Shown here in pieces: positions 1 to 5,229 of a stretch of 6,414 nt of DNA (positions within the stretch are counted from its first letter, which is position 1; every line of letters begins with the position of its first letter). The notes under the pieces were generated by a model. That model saw only the letters and a program-made list of their open reading frames with translations. It was not told the origin of the DNA and searched no databases. The position numbers and the translations under genes are program-made. The DNA comes from Alphaproteobacteria bacterium UBA2964 (GTDB lineage: Bacteria; Pseudomonadota; Alphaproteobacteria; MPNO01; UBA2964). The stretch spans positions 1,655 to 8,068 of the forward strand of contig DEBE01000178.1 in the NCBI GenBank assembly GCA_002348425.1, given 5' to 3'.

Positions 1-219
1 CTGATCAAATTAGAAAATATTTATGAACTCGGGGAATTGGGGACTGAATGTTGTTTGGGTCGTACCAGTCAAGAACAAATTACTTATCATAAAAATACTA
101 ATGGTAACGGAGTAGCGGACCTCGGGATAGCGAAAAGAGCATACGACTTGGCAAAAGCTGATGGCAGAGGAACTTGGCTAGAACTTGCAGATCCTAAAGA
201 TTTGCCCAGGGCAATCTGA
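1..219 (+). CDS. Ornithine cyclodeaminase / mu-crystallin family protein, C-terminal fragment
   Basis: Frame 1 is open from the first base to a TGA at 217-219 and gives 72 residues, so the gene is cut by the left edge. The tail reads as the C-terminus of the ornithine cyclodeaminase/mu-crystallin family: an acidic ENIYELGELG stretch, then GRTSQEQITYHKN (the family's 'GR....EIT..KS.G' segment, about residues 19-31 of the fragment), NGNGVADLGIA, and a helix AKRAYDLAKADGRGTWLEL that closes the NAD(P)-binding domain. The family covers ornithine cyclodeaminase, alanine dehydrogenase of archaea, ketimine reductase and opine-type imine chemistry, so the reaction cannot be named from this end. The 'YHKNTNGNG' version differs from the commoner 'FKSVG' and suggests a subfamily of its own. 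It converges on the amidase pair, with stop codons 1 base apart. Family call fairly firm, substrate unknown. Confidence 0.8.
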   Translation: MIKLENIYELGELGTECCLGRTSQEQITYHKNTNGNGVADLGIAKRAYDLAKADGRGTWLELADPKDLPRAI

Positions 220-220
220 A

Positions 221-967
221 TTAAACACGGTGACCTGTCGGCAGGTTCATATCCACATCGAGACCATCTAAATATTCTACTGCCTGTTCTTTCGTCACAA
301 CATCTGCATATTTCGCATGCATGTCGCAAAGGTTAATTGCGTGGCTTGCTTGCGACCGATCGAAACAACCGTCTTCGATTACCGAAACTCGATAATTGCT
401 ACTGAAGGCGTCGATCACGGACGCACGGACACATCCTGAGGTGGTTGTACCAGTAACCATAAGAGAGTCGGCCCCGAGGTCATTTAGGAAACCAGAAAGA
501 GGAGTGCCATAGAATGCGCTTGGTTTATGCTTATAAATAACAATATCTTGTGGGGATGGAGCAATCTCGTCCATAATTTCATTTCCGTCACGATTAAAGT
601 CACTAATTTTAGGAGGGATAACATCCTCATCTGTCCGGCTATTTTTCCAAGCCCAGCCCCCAGAATCCCAGCAATCCTCGCGTACCGTTCCAGTTGTATA
701 AATCACAGGGATCTTCTTCTCATGGCACTTATCGATTAAGCCCCTGATATGAGGTAAGGCGTCCCATGCATACTCCCCGCATGAGTTGTGAAACCTCTTG
801 ATGGACTCTAAAATTGGCTCCCGCCGATCACCACAAAAATTGTAGCTCACATCAATAACTAATAAGGCGGGTCTGTCACCAAAACCAGCTTCAGCCCCAA
901 AACCACTCTTTCTAAAAACCTGCTTATCTCTGTCCGTTAAGAATTGTTCCCATATACGTTCTGGCAT
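221..967 (-). CDS. Isochorismatase-family cysteine amidohydrolase (N-carbamoylsarcosine amidase-like), copy 1
   Basis: A 248-residue, soluble cysteine hydrolase; no signal peptide is visible. The catalytic triad of the isochorismatase/nicotinamidase superfamily is present: Asp39 in LLVIDVSYNF, Lys146 in KHKPSAFYGT and the nucleophile Cys179 in TGTTTSGCVRASV, which also carries the usual non-proline cis-peptide region. The Lys-Cys spacing of 33 and the TTTSGCVR motif match the N-carbamoylsarcosine amidase / maleamate amidase branch rather than isochorismatases. Members hydrolyse carbamoyl or amide groups, releasing ammonia. The substrate here is unknown. It is the downstream gene of a two-gene operon: its ATG is 14 bases after the stop of its paralogue, with a weak GGAA (976-979) 8 bases before the start, which suggests coupled translation. 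Length fits the family (about 200-265 residues). Confidence 0.88.
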   Translation of the reverse strand: MPERIWEQFLTDRDKQVFRKSGFGAEAGFGDRPALLVIDVSYNFCGDRREPILESIKRFHNSCGEYAWDALPHIRGLIDKCHEKKIPVIYTTGTVREDCWDSGGWAWKNSRTDEDVIPPKISDFNRDGNEIMDEIAPSPQDIVIYKHKPSAFYGTPLSGFLNDLGADSLMVTGTTTSGCVRASVIDAFSSNYRVSVIEDGCFDRSQASHAINLCDMHAKYADVVTKEQAVEYLDGLDVDMNLPTGHRV

Positions 968-981
968 AATGATAGTTCCAT

Positions 982-1737
982 CTATAATGATTTTCCGCTG
1001 GGTAAGTTATAATCAGCCTCTATAGCATCAATATAATCCATGGCTTCTTGGGTTGATACTACATCCGCATACTTGGCATGCATATCGCACAGGTTTATTG
1101 CATGGCTAGCCTGTGAGCGGTCAAAGCAGGCTTCTTCGGCAATCATTATTCGGAGATTTTCACTAAAGCCATCAAGAACTGAGGCTCTTACACATCCTGA
1201 TGTTGTTGTTCCAGTTACAACTAGGGAATCGGCGCCGAGATCATTAAGGAATGCGGTTAATGGTGTTCCATAAAAAGCACTCGGTTTATGTTTTCGTATG
1301 ACAATGTCTTGTGGTTCTGGAGCGATTTCATCCATGATATCATTACCGTCGCGGTTGCTATCGCGCGCCTCAGGTGAGCCACTTGGGATGTCTTCGTCAC
1401 TTCTCGAACTCTTAAAATTCCATGCACCTTTGTCCCAGCCGTCGTCCCGGACTGTCCCAGTAGTATAAATGACTGGGATTCCTTTATCGTGACATTTATC
1501 GATTAGTTTCTTTATATGCGGTAAGGAATCCCAGGCTTCTTCACCGCATGATGTTCTCCACTTCTCAATTGATTCTAGAATAGGCTCTCGCCGTTCACCG
1601 CAAAATGCATAGTTCACATCTATGACTAATAGTGCTGGTTTTTTTCCTCCTCCAGCGGTTGCTCCATAACCTGAAGCCGCAAAAACCTCTTTGTCACGTT
1701 CGGTAAGAAATTGTTCCCATATACGTTCAGTTGTCAT
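982..1737 (-). CDS. Isochorismatase-family cysteine amidohydrolase (N-carbamoylsarcosine amidase-like), copy 2
   Basis: A 251-residue paralogue of the downstream gene, about 70% identical by hand alignment. It keeps the same triad: Asp40 (LLVIDVNYAF), Lys149 (KHKPSAFYGT) and Cys182 (TGTTTSGCVRASV). The blocks REPILESI, IPVIYTTGTVR and CFDRSQASHAINLCDMHAKYADV are shared almost unchanged, while the loop after SDED (about residues 117-128) is the most divergent and differs by 2 residues in length. I start it at the ATG at 1737 rather than the in-frame ATG at 1767. A strong GGGGAG lies 8 bases upstream of 1737, the N-terminus then matches the paralogue (ERIWEQFLT), and the predicted promoter -10 box covers the upstream ATG. 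It is the first gene of the operon. It probably acts on a carbamoyl or amide intermediate; substrate unknown. Confidence 0.88.
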   Translation of the reverse strand: MTTERIWEQFLTERDKEVFAASGYGATAGGGKKPALLVIDVNYAFCGERREPILESIEKWRTSCGEEAWDSLPHIKKLIDKCHDKGIPVIYTTGTVRDDGWDKGAWNFKSSRSDEDIPSGSPEARDSNRDGNDIMDEIAPEPQDIVIRKHKPSAFYGTPLTAFLNDLGADSLVVTGTTTSGCVRASVLDGFSENLRIMIAEEACFDRSQASHAINLCDMHAKYADVVSTQEAMDYIDAIEADYNLPSGKSL

Positions 1738-1745
1738 AGACTTGT

Positions 1746-1751
1746 CTCCCC
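1746..1751 (-). promoter_or_regulatory. Strong ribosome binding site of the upstream amidase gene
   Basis: The minus strand reads GGGGAGA, with 8 bases from the end of GGGGAG to the ATG at 1737. This site decides between the ATG at 1737 and the longer frame that begins at 1767, which has no comparable site. Confidence 0.75.
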
Positions 1752-1765
1752 ACTTTGATAATCGC

Positions 1766-1794
1766 ATTATAAAATACCAAAGAAAAAGTGTTAT
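1766..1794 (-). promoter_or_regulatory. Sigma70-like promoter of the amidase operon
   Basis: On the minus strand a perfect TATAAT (-10, plus coordinates 1766-1771) is preceded by a 17-base spacer and ATAACA (-35, 1789-1794; 4 of 6 consensus bases). Transcription would start near 1759, giving a leader of about 20 bases that holds just the ribosome binding site. A direct 6-base inverted pair (CACTTT 1751-1756 and AAAGTG 1785-1790) brackets the -10 region. The call is by eye; no expression evidence. Confidence 0.6.
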
Positions 1795-1834
1795 GCCTAT
1801 GCTATCTTTAGTGCAATTGAATAGGTGAATAATT

Positions 1835-1842
1835 AGGGGAGG
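1835..1842 (+). promoter_or_regulatory. Ribosome binding site of the single-domain VOC gene
   Basis: AGGGGAGG sits 4 bases before the ATG at 1847, a near-perfect anti-16S match with a slightly short spacer. It fixes the start of the VOC gene. Confidence 0.7.
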
Positions 1843-1846
1843 AAAA

Positions 1847-2272
1847 ATGTTGAAAATTAGTCGTATACATCATCTCAATATTAGGGCATTGCCGGAAAAG
1901 CTGGATGAAACACGCGATTTTTATCGAGATATTCTTGGTATGGAAGAAGGCTATCGGCAGCCCTTTAAGGGACACGGGTACTGGATGTGGCGAGAAGGCC
2001 ACCCTTGGGTCCACATCTCTACGACTGGTTCGAAGGATGACCCTGTACTTCAGCCCAAGAGCATGGATGCTGGGTTTGGTCACATAGCTTTTGATGCAAC
2101 CGGCTATCTTGATTTTAAGAGTCTCTTAGCGGAGAAAAACATTAAGTACGAAGAACATCCAACGCCGGACAAGGACTTAATGCAAATCTTTTTTCCAGAT
2201 CCAAACGGGGTAGTTGTCGAGATGGTATTTGCTATGGCTGAGGTGGAAGCTGCGAAAGTTGCGGCTAATTAA
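1847..2272 (+). CDS. Single-domain VOC family protein (glyoxalase/extradiol dioxygenase fold)
   Basis: A 141-residue protein that fits one VOC unit of two beta-alpha-beta-beta-beta modules. The first strand has HHLNI (His9), followed by the helix DETRDFYRDILGM typical of the superfamily. The second module begins at GHIAFDA (His79), and the last strand reads FPDPNGVVVEMVF with Glu125. His9, His79 and Glu125 are the expected metal ligands, so this should be a metal-binding enzyme, probably working as a dimer. His56 (WVHIS), at the end of the first module, could be a fourth ligand. VOC enzymes include lyases, epimerases, dioxygenases and thiol transferases, so the exact reaction is open. The C-terminal EVEAAKVAAN is a low-complexity tail. 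The gene is divergent from the amidase operon (109 bases between starts) and its TAA directly abuts the stop of the flavin monooxygenase on the other strand. Confidence 0.85.
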   Translation: MLKISRIHHLNIRALPEKLDETRDFYRDILGMEEGYRQPFKGHGYWMWREGHPWVHISTTGSKDDPVLQPKSMDAGFGHIAFDATGYLDFKSLLAEKNIKYEEHPTPDKDLMQIFFPDPNGVVVEMVFAMAEVEAAKVAAN

Positions 2273-3478
2273 TTAAATAATGCCCATATTAGGTGGGTGG
2301 CCCATGAGCCATTCACCAACAGAGCGGAAGTGTGTCTTGCGGCCTTGAATTTGCAAGGCAACGGCATGAATATCACGAAGTCTTCGTTCAAAAGGGCCGT
2401 CCATAAAAATAGAACTGGTGCCACCGGTGTCAAATAACGTATCAACAACACATTTAGCCTCGTGGATAGCATGAGTGGCGGCTAGTCTAATTTCCAATCG
2501 TTGTTCTAACGTTGGGGAACCAAATTTAATCGCCTCTTCCCAAGCTTCTTCAACTTCGCCAAAAAGATATCGACGAGCGCCTCTCAGTTTAGCCCGCATC
2601 CGAGCCACTTCATCATGGACAACAGGATTTTCGCGCAGAATATCCTCTGCATTTCGAGGCTTTTTATTTTGAGCAATTTCAAGAAACTTTTCAATAAAGG
2701 CTCCACCAATACCTAACGCAACGGAAGCAAAGCCCATAGCGTAGATAGCCATCATTGAAAAATTGTATAGTGTTGAAAGGTTTTCAGTCCCCTCAATCAT
2801 ATTCGCTCTGACAATTGTGTGTGCATCAGGAACGAAATGCTCATTGAGTTCAAAGCCATCACTCCCGGTATTACGGAGGCCGAAGACGTACCAATTATCA
2901 GATAACTGTGTTTCACTGGCAGGAATAAAGGTTGTTAGAATGACAGGTTTTCCGCTTTCACTTTTACGGACTGAGCCGTCACTTTCGTATACGGTAGAGC
3001 AATGTGTCGCTAGCCAAGTTGCGTGGTGGCTGCCGCTGACAAACATTGTTTTAGCTGTGACTAGGTAACCGCCCTCAACAGCTCTCGCTTCTGACTTACC
3101 AGGGCCCCAAGCTAGGACACCATTGGTATTATCACCCCAAATTTTACTGCTGATTTCCGAATCTAAATATGCTCCTAGCATTGAGCAGCCACTTCCTTGT
3201 CCGACGCACCATGCTGCACTCCCATCATATTTAGCGATAGCTTCAATAACACGGCAAAAAACCGGCAAAGGAAGTTCTTCGCCTCCGGCCTTCTTTGCCA
3301 ATAGCATCCGGAATAACTTATGCTCGTGAAGCGCATCCATAGATTCCTGTGTGAGTTCACGTATTTTCTCGCCCTCACCAGCGGTGGCCTCTAAAAGCGG
3401 CCCGATCTCCTTAACCCTTTGGATCCAGTGATCAGCTAAGTCACCATAATCAATAATCGGTTTTGATGTCTCGTTCAT
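2273..3478 (-). CDS. Group D flavin-dependent monooxygenase, oxygenase component (acyl-CoA dehydrogenase fold)
   Basis: A 401-residue cytoplasmic protein with the acyl-CoA dehydrogenase fold. The N-terminal helical domain has LFRMLLAKKAGGEELPLP (about 55-72) and DGSAAWCVGQGSG (85-97). The middle beta domain has MFVSGSHHATW (145-155) and GLRNTGSDGFEL (200-211). The C-terminal helical bundle has DTGGTSSIF (350-358) and RRLRDIHAVALQ (365-376). These are hallmarks of HsaA/DszC/HpaH-like oxygenases that use reduced flavin from a separate reductase to hydroxylate phenols, heteroatoms or similar substrates, rather than of true acyl-CoA dehydrogenases. I see no clear catalytic Glu of the dehydrogenase type. 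The ribosome binding site is weak (GGGA about 8 bases before the ATG). It has its own promoter, is divergent from the two-domain VOC/GST operon, and probably supplies the oxidative step of the local pathway. No reductase partner is in the window. Confidence 0.82.
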   Translation of the reverse strand: MNETSKPIIDYGDLADHWIQRVKEIGPLLEATAGEGEKIRELTQESMDALHEHKLFRMLLAKKAGGEELPLPVFCRVIEAIAKYDGSAAWCVGQGSGCSMLGAYLDSEISSKIWGDNTNGVLAWGPGKSEARAVEGGYLVTAKTMFVSGSHHATWLATHCSTVYESDGSVRKSESGKPVILTTFIPASETQLSDNWYVFGLRNTGSDGFELNEHFVPDAHTIVRANMIEGTENLSTLYNFSMMAIYAMGFASVALGIGGAFIEKFLEIAQNKKPRNAEDILRENPVVHDEVARMRAKLRGARRYLFGEVEEAWEEAIKFGSPTLEQRLEIRLAATHAIHEAKCVVDTLFDTGGTSSIFMDGPFERRLRDIHAVALQIQGRKTHFRSVGEWLMGHPPNMGII

Positions 3479-3526
3479 AGGAGAATCCCATTAATAGTAT
3501 AAATCTGGATTTTTATTCCATATTTT

Positions 3527-3555
3527 ATTATGACTTGGATCTTCTCGGCTGTCAC
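3527..3555 (-). promoter_or_regulatory. Sigma70-like promoter of the flavin monooxygenase gene
   Basis: The minus strand carries GTGACA (-35, plus coordinates 3550-3555) and CATAAT (-10, 3527-3532), separated by exactly 17 bases. Each box matches consensus at 5 of 6 positions. Transcription would start near 3520 and leave a leader of about 42 bases. The start of that leader contains a small inverted pair, TGGA (3506-3509) and TCCA (3517-3520), too short to call a regulator. Identified by eye. Confidence 0.6.
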
Positions 3556-3631
3556 GTTATCGTTGATCTTTTAAATTCTGATTTGTAGGTTGAACGACTA
3601 CTACTACTTTTATCTCGAAGCTCTTTTTATT

Positions 3632-3635
3632 GGAG
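3632..3635 (+). promoter_or_regulatory. Ribosome binding site that sets the start of the two-domain VOC gene
   Basis: GGAG lies 6 bases before the ATG at 3642. The longer frame opening with TTG at 3630 would place this site inside the coding region and has no site of its own, so the ATG is preferred. Confidence 0.7.
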
Positions 3636-3641
3636 ACGAAA

Positions 3642-4538
3642 ATGGTGCGCAAGAGTAAAAAATATGACCGTACTGAAGAGGATCTGGGTAATATTGTTGG
3701 CCTAGAGCATATCAATGTCTTGGTGCCTGATCAGCAACTCGCAATTGCATTTTATATTACAGGCCTTGGTTTGACTCGTGATCCATTTATGATGGCTGGT
3801 ACTGGCAATATGTGGGCAAATGTTGGCCAAAGCCAATTTCATCTTCCAACCCGTGGCACACAGGTTTTACGAGGTATTATCGGGCTAGTTATGCCAGATC
3901 TTGATAAACTTGTCGAAAGATTAAAGATAGTGCGAAACGAACTCACGGGAACTAAATTTAAATTCTCCTATAGAAAAAAGGCAGGCTATGTGAGTGTTAC
4001 CTGTCCTTGGGGAAATCGTCTCCGTTGCTATGATGGGAGTTCTAATACTGACCCCATTCAACTTGGCATATTCTACGTTCAGTTTGACGTTCCAAAAGGG
4101 ACAGCTAAAGGCATTGCACGATTTTACTCTGAAATAATGGGGGCGAATAGCTTCCTAAGTCGTTGGGACAATGCTAAAGCAGCCCGAATAGGTGCCGGAT
4201 ATAAACAAGAACTAATTTTTCGAGAATGTAGTTCAGAACTTCCAGAATTTGATGGTCATCATTTACAAATTTATATTGCCAACTTTTCTGGACCTTATAC
4301 AAAACTTTTAGAAAGAGGACTGATAGCGCAAGAGAACAATCAACATCAATATAGATTTATTGATATTTTTGATCCGGATAATGGAGAGATACTCTATAAA
4401 TTGGATCATGAAGTAAGATCTATGACCCATCCGATGTACGGTCGGATTAAGGTTAACCGGAATCCAGATCAAACCAACGCAGCTTTCTCTCAGGGACACG
4501 AAATAGAGCCTTGGCTGCGTTCAGCAACAGGGAGTTAA
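3642..4538 (+). CDS. Two-domain VOC-like protein, function unknown
   Basis: A 298-residue protein with two VOC-like domains. Domain 1 (about 18-131) starts GLEHINVLVPDQ with His23, followed by LAIAFYITGLGLTRDP, the usual helix and turn, then QFHLPT (His67) and a second module from RGIIGLVMPDLDKL ending NRLRCYDG. Domain 2 (about 139-258) starts LGIFYVQFDVPKG, with helix AKGIARFYSEIMGA, a strand HHLQIYIANF (His206/His207) and a final strand DIFDPDNGEILYKLDHE. A charged N-terminal lead (RKSKKYDRTEED) and a C-terminal extension (THPMYGRIKVNRNP onward) flank them. The classical Glu on the last strand of each domain is not seen where expected (Arg128 and Leu251 instead), so the metal site may be partial or absent. 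It is the first gene of an operon with the GST; the GST ribosome binding site lies in its last codons. Fold call firm, activity unknown. Confidence 0.75.
   Translation: MVRKSKKYDRTEEDLGNIVGLEHINVLVPDQQLAIAFYITGLGLTRDPFMMAGTGNMWANVGQSQFHLPTRGTQVLRGIIGLVMPDLDKLVERLKIVRNELTGTKFKFSYRKKAGYVSVTCPWGNRLRCYDGSSNTDPIQLGIFYVQFDVPKGTAKGIARFYSEIMGANSFLSRWDNAKAARIGAGYKQELIFRECSSELPEFDGHHLQIYIANFSGPYTKLLERGLIAQENNQHQYRFIDIFDPDNGEILYKLDHEVRSMTHPMYGRIKVNRNPDQTNAAFSQGHEIEPWLRSATGS
4529..4534 (+). promoter_or_regulatory. Ribosome binding site of the GST gene, inside the end of the VOC gene
   Basis: AGGGAG, 6 bases before the ATG at 4541, overlaps the last codons of the two-domain VOC gene. It supports a start at 4541 over an in-frame upstream ATG at 4511 and points to coupled translation. 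Confidence 0.7.
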
Positions 4539-4540
4539 CG

Positions 4541-5161
4541 ATGTTAGAACTTTATACTTGGATGACAGATAACGGCTATAAGGCCAGGCAAATGGTTGAA
4601 GAGACCGGAGTTGATTATGACCTAAAGCCTATCAATTTGAGAAAAAAGGAGCAGTTTGACCCAGAATATCTCAAAATTAGCCCGGGCCATAAAATTCCTG
4701 CGATAATTGACCCTCAAGGTCCTGGAGGAAATAAAATAACTTTATGTGAATCTGGTGCTATTCTCAAATATTTAGCTGAATATTATGCGCCCAGTTTATA
4801 CCCCGAGGATCCCACAAAGAGAATTATCGTTGATCAATGGTTTATATATGGTTCAGCTCAGTGGACAACACTAGCACAACAATATGGGTTATTTATGCAT
4901 CGTTTGGGTGAAGATGTGCCACGGGCTCAGGAACATTATGATGGTGTGCTACGCGATATGATGAATATGTATGAAAAACACCTTGGCGAAAACGAGTATA
5001 TTGCAGGGGATTATTCTATAGCAGATATTACAGTTTATCCTGATATTCATGGCCACGGGGTAAAGGATATAGGATTAGATGAATATCCAAATATTAAGCG
5101 TTGGCATGATTCTATTGAGGCGCGTCCGGCTGTTCAACGTGCCTGGACGCCATTTGCTTAG
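4541..5161 (+). CDS. Glutathione S-transferase family protein, Nu-class (YfcG/YghU)-like
   Basis: A 206-residue cytosolic GST. The thioredoxin-like N-terminal domain (1-80) begins LELYTWMTDNGYKARQMVEE, has KIPAIID with cis-Pro53, and ends with the glutathione-binding LCESGAILKYLAE (Glu70-Ser71). The all-helical C-terminal domain (about 90-206) has AGDYSIADITVYP, containing the N-capping box Ser159...Asp162, and finishes NIKRWHDSIEARPAVQRA. The overall pattern, including 'REQF.PEYL.ISP..KIPAI', resembles YfcG/YghU, which act as disulfide-bond reductases with glutathione. Here Thr9-Asp10-Asn11 stands where YfcG has Thr-Pro-Asn; no N-terminal catalytic Cys is present. The start at 4541 is chosen for its ribosome binding site and because the N-terminus then matches the family. 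It lies 2 bases after the VOC stop, so the two proteins are probably made together and may act on the same thiol adduct or isomerisation step (inference). Confidence 0.87.
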   Translation: MLELYTWMTDNGYKARQMVEETGVDYDLKPINLRKKEQFDPEYLKISPGHKIPAIIDPQGPGGNKITLCESGAILKYLAEYYAPSLYPEDPTKRIIVDQWFIYGSAQWTTLAQQYGLFMHRLGEDVPRAQEHYDGVLRDMMNMYEKHLGENEYIAGDYSIADITVYPDIHGHGVKDIGLDEYPNIKRWHDSIEARPAVQRAWTPFA

Positions 5162-5229
5162 AACTTTAGATGAAAACTAGGAGTCGGTGGCTCGGGCAGC
5201 TTATTGGTTCGTATTTGTTTCGTGTCTAG
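5162..5229. other. Short convergent intergenic gap without a clear terminator
   Basis: These 68 bases separate the GST stop from the dnaE2 stop. I looked for a GC stem followed by a T run on either strand and found only trivial 3-base pairings (GCT...AGC in GCTCGGGCAGC). Termination is either factor-dependent or occurs in the neighbouring coding ends. Confidence 0.5.

Noticed and set aside
527..739. Open frame of 70 codons on the plus strand inside the first amidase gene
   Set aside because: It is antisense to a well-supported gene with conserved catalytic motifs, has no ribosome binding site and no recognisable domain; the same applies to the other opposite-strand frames under the amidases, flavin oxygenase and dnaE2.
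2273..3478. Annotation as a true acyl-CoA dehydrogenase
   Set aside because: The GLRNTGSDG, SGSHHATW and RDIHAVALQ segments match the flavin monooxygenase branch, and the surroundings contain no beta-oxidation or CoA genes.
3563..3591. Possible plus-strand promoter TTGATC - 17 bases - TAGGTT before the two-domain VOC/GST operon
   Set aside because: The -10 box matches only 3 of 6 positions and the -35 only 4 of 6. Other weak pairs nearby (for example TTGAAC 3590-3595 with TATCTC at 3611) are equally plausible, so no call is made.
3598..3609. CTACTACTACTT triplet repeat upstream of the two-domain VOC gene
   Set aside because: Only about three CTA units, too short to be a phase-variation tract or an iteron set.
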